A stretch of DNA of 8,667 nucleotides from Sedimentisphaerales bacterium (GCA_030640865.1 DAOWIP010000182.1:1-8667); one strand, 5' to 3'; shown: positions 1 to 7,020, counted from the stretch's first letter. Numbers and translations: made by a program. Notes: generated by a model from the sequence alone, not told the origin.

Positions 1-3000
1 TGGAAGCGAGTGAGGATCCCACGGGTACGCGAACACAGGCAGAAGAGATGCTGAACAAGGCGCTGTCGCTGGATGAGAAGAACGTTACGGCGTATCAACT
101 GTTCGCGAACCTGGCGATGCTGGATATGCGCAAAAGTGAGTCAGAAGAAGAAATGGCGGAGTATCGGGCCAAAAGCGAGCAATATCTGCGTCGTGCAATC
201 GAGAAGAATCCAGAGGGTGTGGAAGCGTATCTGAATCTGTTTAATATGTACCTTCGTCCGTGGTCAGATAATTTGTATCGCCGAGCGGCGGCAGCGGAAG
301 ACGAGGCTGAAAGAACCAAGCTGCACAAAGAAGCAGACGTGTTTTATGACAAGACACTAAAAGATATCGATAGTTGGATCAGCCGCTTCAGAAATGAAGG
401 CCGATTCTATGTCAGCAAAGCACAGATGATTCAGTCGCGGCTGAAGAGACTGGATGAAATAGGTAAAGTAATCAAGATATATGAGCAGGCAGTCCGGTGT
501 GATGATACGAATGTGGAGTGGTCGGCTTCATTAGGGCAATTTTATTTAGTGCAGGCACGCTATTCCGAAAACCCACGAGATGATTTGTTGTCGGCGTATA
601 ATCTGCTGCGGGAGGCGCTGGACAAACCGACTGCCAAGGACCTGAAAGGGCCCCGCCGGAGACAGGTGAGATATACCTGTTTCGGCAGGATTATACCGAC
701 ATTAGTGGAAGTTTGCGCAAATCTGGCAGAGCAGACAGAAGATCAGGATCAAAAAACAATTTACCTTGACAAGGCCAGGAAGCGGTTGAAAGAACTGAGT
801 GAGTCGTTGGGCGAAGATAATACGTTGACGAAGGTGGCCCGTGGTACGATTTCGCTGGCAGAAGGACGTCAGGATGATGGGATAAAAGATCTTTACGAGG
901 CGAATCAGCAGATGGAACTGGACAAAAGTGGTGGAGCGACGTCGGTCCGTCTGAAATGGAAGCTGTTCGAGGCTTTACGGGAGACCAAATATCGTAGTCT
1001 GGCGGCACAATACGCGGGACAGGCGCTGTCCCAGGGCGTTCGTCCGGCACAGGATTATGTGTCGTATATGGAGGTGATTTCAGGGTTTCCGGGGCAACAA
1101 AATAAAGTCAATCTGCTGGGACTGATTAAAAGCTATGAAAATAAATACAGTCCAAATATACCGTTTCGAGAGAAAGTGCTGAAGATCAAGGGCCACACAC
1201 TACTGTCGCTGGGGCGTTACAAAGAAGCACGCGAGGCAATCGCTGGTCTGGGAGATGATGGTCGAGAAATAAAGTTTTTACGGGCACAGTCTTATGAAAA
1301 TGCGGCAGAGCGGATCAAGGCACTAATCAAACTGGCGAAAGAAATGCCCGGAGATGAGGAAGTGATCATTTCAGTATATCAGGCCATGATGTCGCGTGCC
1401 AGTGAGGATGCGTCGTATTATGACCAGTTGCGGCAGATAGTGTCGGCGGCGGTGCAGGCGGCGCCGGAGAATATAAAATTTCAGCGGATGCGGCAGATAT
1501 TACAAGAACCGGACCCCGCTAATGTATCATCGGAGAGGTTGACAGAAATTGTCCTTGAGATTGTGAAAAATATTAAGGACCCTTTCGAGCGTGCGGTTCA
1601 GTTTGGAAATTATTATGAAGCGAGGGCGCAAGAGGGTGTACTTAATCAAGACCAGGAAGCGGTGCAACTTAACCTGGGTCTGGCAAAGGAACAATTCGGT
1701 ACGGCGTCAAGTATCAAAAAGGACGATCCGGAGTTGTTGGGCAGGGAATTACGGGTGTTGGTCAGCCTGGAAGACTGGCAAGTGGCGGAAGGTCTGTTGG
1801 CAAAGATCAACAAAGTCGATTCGGTCCAGGGATTGTATTATGAATCATATCTGAAACAGGCGCAAAAAAAATGGGACGATGCGGCACACCTGCTGGAGAA
1901 CTATCTGGAAAAGCGACCGATTTCAGTAGAAGGGCACCTTGGCCTGTCGCGAATCTATATCCAACTTGGGCAGGGTAAAGAAGCGTTTGAACAAGTACAG
2001 ATGGCTGTGTCGCAGGATTTCAGCAATTTGACGGCCAACAATGCGCTGATGCTTATGATGCACAGTATGTATTCGAAAGAGGGACTGAACAGCCTACCGT
2101 CCGAACAGATCAAGTCGATGCTGGTGTCAATTAAACGAGTGTTGGACCTGAATCCGTCCGATCTGACGGCGAACCGTCTGCTGGTGACATACGAGTCTTT
2201 ATGGATAGTGCAACTGGCGGATCAATTGAATTCGCCGGGTATGGCGGAAGGTGTAAAAAAGGCGTACATAGAATCGCTTGCGAAGCTACATAATGAGGTT
2301 GTCCAGGTATGTAAATATTTGATCTCCCGTGATCCGCGAAACACGAAGAATGCCGTTATATTGGCTAAAGCACATTACCTGTACTCAAGGGCTGTGACTG
2401 ATGCCCAACAGCAAGAACAATTGTGGGCGGAGGCGGAAAAGGTATTTAAGCAGGCCATCGAGAAGAATCCTGACTCAGTGGAATTAGTTGCAGAATATGG
2501 TAATTTTCTGCGGAATACGGGCCGAACGGGACAAGATGAAAAACTGCTGCGGGATATGATCGAACAAAACAGCGGTGAAATAAAGTACGAGGCGATGGTC
2601 AAACTCGCTATCCTGTATGCTCGCCAGGGGCAATCCCAGCGTGCAACAAAGGTGCTGGAAGATGCCTTGAAAGAGTTTAAGGACAAACGACAGAGTAAGA
2701 GCATGCTGGCTGAACTGTTCAGCAAGATGAAGGAATATAAAAAATCGCTGGATATATTCAGCCAATTGCGTGAAAAAGAAGACAGTGAATACCTGTTGAC
2801 GCGGCACATCGAAACCTTATTGGATATGGGACAGGAAGAACAGTCCCAGGCATTGTTAGATAGCGAGATGAAGCAGAAGTATCCTGATTCAGTGGCTACG
2901 ATGCTATTGTCGGCGAAGGTGGCGCTGCGGCGAACAAAGTACGCGGAGGCGGTGGCGTACGCGGATCAGACACTGGCAAAGGATAGCAAGAATCGTCTTG

Positions 3001-4382
3001 CGCTGCTAATCAAGAGTCAGGCGTTTTATCATAATGAACAATTCCAGGAAGCGATGGACTCACTGACAAGACTGCGTACTATGGAGCCGCCGACAAGCAG
3101 CTTAGGCCGAACCCTGCTGGCACAGGTGAACTGGAGTATGGGATTTTACAATGACGCGATCAGCGAACTTCAGGCGACAGTGGAACAGAATCCAAGTTAC
3201 GCGGCAGCGAGAGATATGCTGGTGAAGATGCTGAATGCCCGTAATCGCTGGGAGGATTTGGAACGTCTTTATGCGGATGTCATCGAGGTCTATCCCAATG
3301 ATACCAGACTCTATGTCGAGGCGGGACAGGCGAGTATGCAACTGGGAGATAAATACCTGCTCAAACGGCAACGCAGCCGGGCATTGCGTCAGTACAATAA
3401 AGGACTGGCACTGATGCAGAACGCCTGGAAAGTGAGCCGTGAGACAGGAAAAGAACAACAGAAAGCCCTGAATGGTCTGCTGCGAGCACTGCTGAAAACA
3501 GGGCAGTATCAACAAGTGACGGCATTGGTAGATGAGAACCTGAAAAAAGGCTATGAAGACGCCGGTCTGCTGCTTGGTAAAGCGGAAGCCATCTATCGAT
3601 TGAAACGACCGCAGGAAGCCCTTAACCTGTTTGAGGCTATCCTGAATATGGTGTCGGATAAACCGGAGCTGAGTAATAAAGTAGTGATGAGCGTGCGGCG
3701 AATAGGAGATGTAGATAAGATATTAGAGTGGGGCAAGAATAAGCTGCGAACGAAACCAAACTGGACGGCGATGCACCTGGTGCTGGCTGGGATATATCGC
3801 GAAAAAGGCCAGGTCAATCAGGAGATTTCCGAACTGAACACGGCACGGTCGTTAGCAGATGAGAATCTCTATGGAAGTATCGACCAGCAATTGGCAGCGA
3901 CGTATCTTGGCGCAAAACGCTGGCGAGAGGCAGTTGATGTCTGCCGACGACTGGTGAAAAAACAGCCGGATAATGCCAATTTTGTGAATAACCTTGCTTA
4001 TGCGCTGTTGGAAACAGGCGGTTACGATGAAGAAGCGGTAACAACAGCCAAGAAGGCATACGATCTGGATCGTACCGATACGAATATAATGGATACGTAC
4101 GCGATGGCGCTGATGAAGACAAAAGACTATAATCAGGCAGAACTGATTATGCTGCGCGCTATCCAAGAGGCGCAGCGTAGCGAAAGCCAAGTGCCGCCAG
4201 AATATGAATATCATCTGGCTCAGGCACTACAGGGACAGAAACGATACGGGCAGGCGTTAGAGCGGCTGCGGCGTGTTCAGCAGCAGTTACAGGATAGTGC
4301 CAATCAGCAGGATTCGGCATGGCTGGAACGAATTAATACGCTGCTGACGGAAATTGAGCAGCAGAGCAAAGATGAGAAATGA
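1..4382 (+). CDS. Giant TPR-repeat protein, 5'-truncated by the window edge; probable exopolysaccharide assembly scaffold
   Basis: The reading frame is open from the first complete codon at position 3 to the TGA at 4380-4382. The ATG at 48 lies inside a TPR helix (preceded in frame by QAEE), so it is very probably internal and the true start is upstream. At least 1459 residues are visible, nearly all helical and TPR-like. The clearest units are at nt 39-137, 174-260, 1872-2030, 2424-2526, 2940-3090, 3114-3302 and 3894-4172; typical cores are AIEKNP and NNLAYALLETG. TPR helices continue almost to the C-terminus, which ends in a charged tail. There is no C-terminal beta-barrel such as PgaA or BcsC carry, and no catalytic motif. 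A signal peptide or lipobox cannot be judged because the N-terminus is missing. TPR proteins beside Wzz/BY-kinases (PrsT-like, AlgK-like) act in polysaccharide or PEP-CTERM systems; a scaffold role here is inferred. The TPR call is firm, the function is not. Confidence 0.93.
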   Translation, partial: EASEDPTGTRTQAEEMLNKALSLDEKNVTAYQLFANLAMLDMRKSESEEEMAEYRAKSEQYLRRAIEKNPEGVEAYLNLFNMYLRPWSDNLYRRAAAAEDEAERTKLHKEADVFYDKTLKDIDSWISRFRNEGRFYVSKAQMIQSRLKRLDEIGKVIKIYEQAVRCDDTNVEWSASLGQFYLVQARYSENPRDDLLSAYNLLREALDKPTAKDLKGPRRRQVRYTCFGRIIPTLVEVCANLAEQTEDQDQKTIYLDKARKRLKELSESLGEDNTLTKVARGTISLAEGRQDDGIKDLYEANQQMELDKSGGATSVRLKWKLFEALRETKYRSLAAQYAGQALSQGVRPAQDYVSYMEVISGFPGQQNKVNLLGLIKSYENKYSPNIPFREKVLKIKGHTLLSLGRYKEAREAIAGLGDDGREIKFLRAQSYENAAERIKALIKLAKEMPGDEEVIISVYQAMMSRASEDASYYDQLRQIVSAAVQAAPENIKFQRMRQILQEPDPANVSSERLTEIVLEIVKNIKDPFERAVQFGNYYEARAQEGVLNQDQEAVQLNLGLAKEQFGTASSIKKDDPELLGRELRVLVSLEDWQVAEGLLAKINKVDSVQGLYYESYLKQAQKKWDDAAHLLENYLEKRPISVEGHLGLSRIYIQLGQGKEAFEQVQMAVSQDFSNLTANNALMLMMHSMYSKEGLNSLPSEQIKSMLVSIKRVLDLNPSDLTANRLLVTYESLWIVQLADQLNSPGMAEGVKKAYIESLAKLHNEVVQVCKYLISRDPRNTKNAVILAKAHYLYSRAVTDAQQQEQLWAEAEKVFKQAIEKNPDSVELVAEYGNFLRNTGRTGQDEKLLRDMIEQNSGEIKYEAMVKLAILYARQGQSQRATKVLEDALKEFKDKRQSKSMLAELFSKMKEYKKSLDIFSQLREKEDSEYLLTRHIETLLDMGQEEQSQALLDSEMKQKYPDSVATMLLSAKVALRRTKYAEAVAYADQTLAKDSKNRLALLIKSQAFYHNEQFQEAMDSLTRLRTMEPPTSSLGRTLLAQVNWSMGFYNDAISELQATVEQNPSYAAARDMLVKMLNARNRWEDLERLYADVIEVYPNDTRLYVEAGQASMQLGDKYLLKRQRSRALRQYNKGLALMQNAWKVSRETGKEQQKALNGLLRALLKTGQYQQVTALVDENLKKGYEDAGLLLGKAEAIYRLKRPQEALNLFEAILNMVSDKPELSNKVVMSVRRIGDVDKILEWGKNKLRTKPNWTAMHLVLAGIYREKGQVNQEISELNTARSLADENLYGSIDQQLAATYLGAKRWREAVDVCRRLVKKQPDNANFVNNLAYALLETGGYDEEAVTTAKKAYDLDRTDTNIMDTYAMALMKTKDYNQAELIMLRAIQEAQRSESQVPPEYEYHLAQALQGQKRYGQALERLRRVQQQLQDSANQQDSAWLERINTLLTEIEQQSKDEK

Positions 4383-4383
4383 G

Positions 4384-4411
4384 TTGTGGGTTGTGAGTTG
4401 TGAGTTGTGAG
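4384..4411 (+). repeat. Heptanucleotide tandem repeat, TTGTGAG x4, at the end of the TPR gene
   Basis: Four head-to-tail 7-bp units are seen: TTGTGGG (4384-4390), then TTGTGAG at 4391, 4398 and 4405. A partial unit, TGAG (4380-4383), contains the TGA stop of the TPR gene, so the tract begins at the stop codon. It resembles the heptameric short tandem repeats (STRR) known from filamentous cyanobacteria, and similar G/T/A-rich tracts occur elsewhere. No coding role is seen. The copy number may vary between strains. Confidence 0.85.
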
Positions 4412-4448
4412 AAAAACAGAAAACAGAAGAAAAGAATATAAAACAAAT

Positions 4449-4470
4449 GGTGCGATACATCGCACCCTAC
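4449..4470 (-). repeat. REP-like palindrome with GTAG foot (copy 1)
   Basis: GGTGCGATACATCGCACC (4449-4466) folds into a 7-bp stem with a TACA loop and is followed directly by CTAC (4467-4470). Read on the - strand this is GTAG followed by a G-starting hairpin, the layout of repetitive extragenic palindromes recognised by RAYT (TnpA-REP) transposases. No T-run follows the stem, so it is a poor intrinsic terminator. A second element of the same design lies at 6961-6981. No transposase gene is in the window. Confidence 0.7.
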
Positions 4471-4485
4471 TTAACTACTTAACTA
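4470..4485 (+). repeat. Tandem 8-bp direct repeat CTTAACTA x2
   Basis: CTTAACTA occurs at 4470-4477 and again, identical, at 4478-4485, directly next to the CTAC foot of the palindrome. It may be a repeated protein-binding site upstream of the kinase gene or simple slippage. No -35/-10 pair can be assigned with confidence in this gap. Confidence 0.5.
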
Positions 4486-4510
4486 ACGAGAAGATTCAAT
4501 CGTAAGCACT
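4481..4510 (+). repeat. Diverged 30-bp direct repeat, copy A (leader of the kinase gene)
   Basis: This stretch matches 8411-8440 at 25 of 30 positions without gaps; the best core is TCAATCGT(A/G)AGCACT. Similarity falls off to the right and is patchy to the left (CTACTTA shared, one gap). Copy A sits 20 bp before the kinase start, so it could be a leader or regulatory element. Copy B has no recognised gene after it until the tRNA. Confidence 0.6.
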
Positions 4511-4518
4511 GTAATATC

Positions 4519-4523
4519 GGGGA
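4519..4523 (+). promoter_or_regulatory. Shine-Dalgarno site of the kinase gene
   Basis: GGGGA lies 7 nt before the ATG at 4531. This spacing is normal and fixes the start. It contrasts with the flippase gene, which has no such site. Confidence 0.7.
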
Positions 4524-4530
4524 CATAAAA

Positions 4531-6744
4531 ATGGCAACGCAAATTTCATTACCAGCAACGAGGATACAAGCTTCTCAAAGACAGTCGATTGCGTCGCCGG
4601 CTATGGGGGCAGGGCTGACATACAAGGATGTGCTGGGGATTCTTCGGCGGCGGATGTGGCTGATAATAATTATTACCGCTGTGTTCGTGGTTTTGAGCGT
4701 GGCGTTGTGGGGTATATTTCTGGTGTATAGTCCGGAATATACATCGGTAGGTTTTATCCGCTGCAAGATGCCGACTCAAAAAGGAGCATTCGGGATGGGG
4801 GGCGTTATACCACGTAAGGATGTGATAGCGATGGCGACGGCCAGTAACGCCGAGCTTTTAAACAGCGATTCTTTCCTGGGCAGGATATTGGAACGGACCA
4901 AGGTTCAGGATACGGAATGGTACAAAAGCAGGGAAGAACTGGAGGAACGTCTGGAAGATATGCAAGAAAGTTTTGCGGCGGTTTCGATGAGAGATAGGGA
5001 GTTTGTGAAGCTGCGAATGAGGGCCGCCAGTAAGAAGGAAGCGAAAGATATACTGGATGAGGCATTAATACTATTTCAGCGTCAGATAGAAGAGTCGGCG
5101 ACAGATTCACTGCGAAAGAGTTTGGCGGCTTTGACGGCTCAGCGGCGCGATGTGGATGCAAAGATAAGGACCAGCCAGAACAAACTGGTGGATTTAACGC
5201 AGCGAGCCGAGGCGCCGGGCTGGATGACGGGTGGCGGCAGGACGGTGGTTCTTCAGGAACTGAGTCTGCTGCAAGGAGAAAGGCTTCGACTAGAATCGGA
5301 GATTCAACAGTTGCGTATTTACGGTGCCCAGTTACAGCAGGATCAGACATCGCAGGGTTATTCGTCCACAGTACGTATGGCGATCGAACAAGACCCAATG
5401 GTGAACGGGTATCGCAGCCAGGTAGCCAATCTTGTTCAGCAGCATGATATGCTGATAAAACGTTTAGGGCCGGAACATCGCCAGGTTCAGGATATTCAGA
5501 GCACTATCGATAGCAGCCAGGCTCAGTTATCCAGCCGCGAACAAATGCTGGGTCAACAATACGGCAGCCAGGAGACGGAAGCGATAAACAGGCAGATTGT
5601 TTCCCTGATGGAGCAATTAAAGGGTATCAACACTAAGTATGAAGAAGTTTCCAGCCGACAGCGGGACCTGGATCAGAAACTGATGAGCTATGCGGTGAGC
5701 CAGGAAGATATCAATAATCTGAATCGTCAACTGGAAATAATCGAACGGGAGATACAATCGGTAAGCGTAAAGATGAATGATCCCGATCGGGTATCAGTGG
5801 AGATTGCCCAGTATGGCTCGGACCCGCTGGAGATAAGCTTTCCAAAGCCGCTACCATTTGTTATGTGTGGTTTGATATTAGGACTGGCTGTTTCGCTTGG
5901 CCTGGCTTTTTTGCTGGAATTTATGAATGATTCAGTGCAGACTCCCCGTGATGTTCTGCGTCATCTGCATATACCGCTGCTGGGGACGATACCCCTGTAT
6001 GAACAAGAGGAGGAAACAGAGAAGATTAGTATCGAAAAGGTGGCGATGATCCGTCCCCATGCCCTGATAAGCGAGTTCTATCGCAAGCTGCGGACGAACC
6101 TGTTTTTTATCGCTCCGCCGGCCGATTTAAAAACGATACTAATCACGAGCAGTTCGGCTGATTGCGGCAAAACGACGACGGCAGTCAACCTGTCGATAAC
6201 CTTATCGGCTGAGGGCAAACACGTTCTGTTAGTGGACGCGAACTTTCGCCGCTCATCGCTAAACCGTCTGTTTCCGACAGAAGGGCCTGGCCAAGGACTG
6301 AGTAATATTCTGGTAGGGCAGGCGACAGTGGCGGATGTGATACGCTCCAGTGGGATCGAAGGGCTGGATTTGATCGATTGCGGCCCACTACCACCGAATC
6401 CGGCTAATTTATTTAGCGGTAAGTGTATGCGTGATTTTCTGGAGAGCCAGAAACAATGTTACGATTATGTTATTTTAGACGGACCCCCATCGCTGCTGGT
6501 AACAGATGCCAATATCATAGCGAGTCAGATGGACGGTACAATCGCAGTAGTTCATGCCGAACATACAATGCGAGGAATGGCACAGAGAATGATTCGGGAA
6601 CTTAAAAGCGACAGGATACGCCTGTTAGGCATTGTACTTAATGCGGTTCGGCCTCGTAAGGGCGGCTACTTCGAGAAGTCCTATCAGTCGTACTATGAAT
6701 ATATTGGCGCGGAACAGGCGGAAGCTGTGGAGAGTGGAGAGTAG
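4531..6744 (+). CDS. Fused Wzz chain-length regulator / BY-family tyrosine autokinase of exopolysaccharide synthesis
   Basis: This 737-residue protein has the Wzc layout: cytoplasmic N-terminus, TM1 (about 43-66), a long coiled-coil periplasmic part (about 185-420), a proline-bearing TM2 (about 438-464, with PKPLPF before it), then a cytoplasmic P-loop kinase. Kinase motifs are Walker A SSSADCGKTT (541-549, K547), Walker A' VDANFRR (D569, N571), Walker B VILDGPP (D650), and a C-terminal cluster Y713, Y718, Y721, Y722, Y724. In this family ATP-driven trans-autophosphorylation of the Tyr cluster controls oligomer state and polymer length. Two motif departures are visible: the usual PGEGK is ADCGK, and the usual DAD of Walker A' is DAN. 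Fusion of both modules resembles Gram-negative Wzc rather than the split CapA/CapB of Firmicutes. The start is supported by GGGGA 7 nt upstream. The gene follows the TPR gene by 148 bp and may share its transcript. The last codons (VESGE) are encoded by a tandem repeat. Confidence 0.95.
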   Translation: MATQISLPATRIQASQRQSIASPAMGAGLTYKDVLGILRRRMWLIIIITAVFVVLSVALWGIFLVYSPEYTSVGFIRCKMPTQKGAFGMGGVIPRKDVIAMATASNAELLNSDSFLGRILERTKVQDTEWYKSREELEERLEDMQESFAAVSMRDREFVKLRMRAASKKEAKDILDEALILFQRQIEESATDSLRKSLAALTAQRRDVDAKIRTSQNKLVDLTQRAEAPGWMTGGGRTVVLQELSLLQGERLRLESEIQQLRIYGAQLQQDQTSQGYSSTVRMAIEQDPMVNGYRSQVANLVQQHDMLIKRLGPEHRQVQDIQSTIDSSQAQLSSREQMLGQQYGSQETEAINRQIVSLMEQLKGINTKYEEVSSRQRDLDQKLMSYAVSQEDINNLNRQLEIIEREIQSVSVKMNDPDRVSVEIAQYGSDPLEISFPKPLPFVMCGLILGLAVSLGLAFLLEFMNDSVQTPRDVLRHLHIPLLGTIPLYEQEEETEKISIEKVAMIRPHALISEFYRKLRTNLFFIAPPADLKTILITSSSADCGKTTTAVNLSITLSAEGKHVLLVDANFRRSSLNRLFPTEGPGQGLSNILVGQATVADVIRSSGIEGLDLIDCGPLPPNPANLFSGKCMRDFLESQKQCYDYVILDGPPSLLVTDANIIASQMDGTIAVVHAEHTMRGMAQRMIRELKSDRIRLLGIVLNAVRPRKGGYFEKSYQSYYEYIGAEQAEAVESGE

Positions 6745-6754
6745 AGAGTGGGGG
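6727..6754 (+). repeat. Heptanucleotide tandem repeat, GTGGAGA x4, spanning the kinase stop codon
   Basis: Units are GTGGAGA (6727-6733), GTGGAGA (6734-6740), GTAGAGA (6741-6747) and GTGGGGG (6748-6754). The TAG stop at 6742-6744 is created by a G-to-A difference in unit 3. Without it the frame would run eight more codons to a TAA at 6766. Unit length and position at a gene end match the TTGTGAG tract after the TPR gene. Confidence 0.85.
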
Positions 6755-6824
6755 GTTCGTTAATATAATTTTGCTGGGTTCCATGCCGAGGATTATACAG
6801 AAGCACCTCTCTGAAATACAGAAA

Positions 6825-6897
6825 GGTGGCACACAATTGGAATACCATGCTTAAGCTGGCTTATGCTTTGCATAAGCTATGCGTAAAGCATGCCACC
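6825..6897. repeat. Nested inverted repeat (possible MITE or cruciform)
   Basis: The outer arms are GGTGGCA (6825-6831) and TGCCACC (6891-6897). Inside lie CATGCTT (6846-6852) with AAGCATG (6886-6892), and a perfect 8-bp stem GCTTATGC (6859-6866) with GCATAAGC (6870-6877) around a TTT loop. The outer and middle arms overlap by two bases, so they cannot all pair fully at once. No target-site duplication is obvious. It could be a small non-autonomous element or a structured 3'/5' UTR. Confidence 0.65.
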
Positions 6898-6923
6898 CGT
6901 TGAGCCATCCACCTCGAAGACTC

Positions 6924-6936
6924 GGTGGCTGCCACC
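6924..6936. repeat. Short palindrome GGTGGC-T-GCCACC
   Basis: GGTGGC (6924-6929) and GCCACC (6931-6936) flank a single T. The arms repeat the outer arms of the 6825-6897 element, and TGCCACCC occurs at both 6891-6898 and 6930-6937, linking the two structures. A CCACC at 6909-6913 can also pair with GGTGG at 6924-6928. Confidence 0.6.
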
Positions 6937-6941
6937 CAGCC

Positions 6942-6952
6942 GGGACTTTAGT
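6942..6952 (+). repeat. 11-bp direct repeat GGGACTTTAGT, copy 1
   Basis: This copy is identical to 7005-7015. The two copies bracket the REP-like hairpin at 6961-6981, as if that hairpin had inserted between them or the whole block were one composite unit. Confidence 0.65.
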
Positions 6953-6960
6953 GAATAAAA

Positions 6961-6981
6961 GGCGGGCATGGCCCGCCCTAC
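6961..6981 (-). repeat. REP-like palindrome with GTAG foot (copy 2)
   Basis: GGCGGGC (6961-6967), loop ATG, GCCCGCC (6971-6977), then CTAC (6978-6981). On the - strand this reads GTAG followed by a 7-bp GC-rich hairpin, the same design and orientation as 4449-4470 but with different stem bases. No T-run follows, so it is not a standard terminator on the + strand. Confidence 0.75.
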
Positions 6982-6996
6982 AAACTATTCTCATAC

Positions 6997-7015
6997 GTCC
7001 CTATGGGACTTTAGT
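6997..7015. repeat. GTCCC-TAT-GGGAC hairpin fused to direct repeat copy 2
   Basis: GTCCC (6997-7001) pairs with GGGAC (7005-7009) across a TAT loop. The right arm begins the second GGGACTTTAGT (7005-7015), which ends 5 nt before the flippase ATG. In a transcript this hairpin would sit where a ribosome binding site should be, so it may limit flippase translation; that is inference. Confidence 0.55.
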
Positions 7016-7020
7016 AAAGC

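Larger units (their letters stand above)
6745..7020. other. Intergenic mosaic of palindromes and direct repeats before the flippase gene
   Basis: This 276-bp gap holds no ORF worth calling. In order it contains the end of the GTGGAGA tract, an AT-rich stretch with a perfect TATAAT (6764-6769) that has no good -35 partner, a large imperfect cruciform (6825-6897), a short palindrome (6924-6936), a GTAG-type REP-like hairpin (6961-6981), and a GTCCC/GGGAC hairpin (6997-7009). A weak promoter guess is TTGCTG (6771-6776) with TATACA (6794-6799), spacer 17. The palindromes share GGTGGC/GCCACC arms, which suggests an accumulation site for small non-coding repeats. Confidence 0.7.

Noticed and set aside
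1591..1854. + strand 87-codon ORF within the TPR gene
   Set aside because: It is an out-of-frame ORF inside a frame with strong TPR signal; its translation is basic, Trp- and Arg-rich, and has no start signal.
2375..2809. - strand ORFs opposite the TPR gene
   Set aside because: They overlap the TPR frame completely and their translations look like reverse-frame noise (Ser/Phe/Cys-rich). Those at 691-1050, 3102-3515 and 3814-4214 were rejected for the same reason.
4384..4411. CRISPR-like array
   Set aside because: The 7-bp units abut with no spacers; they are simple tandem repeats.
4449..4466. Intrinsic terminator of the TPR gene
   Set aside because: The stem is acceptable, but the following bases are CTACTTAACT rather than a T-run. 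The REP-like reading fits better, though a role in stopping transcription is not excluded.
4805..5398. Long - strand ORF (197 codons) opposite the kinase gene
   Set aside because: It lies wholly antisense to a well-supported coding region, has a low-complexity Pro/Ser-rich translation with no domain, and no ribosome site. It is a shadow of the + strand codon pattern.
6764..6769. Perfect TATAAT as a flippase promoter
   Set aside because: No acceptable -35 box lies 16-18 bp upstream, which falls in the GTGGAGA repeat; AT-rich DNA gives such hexamers by chance.
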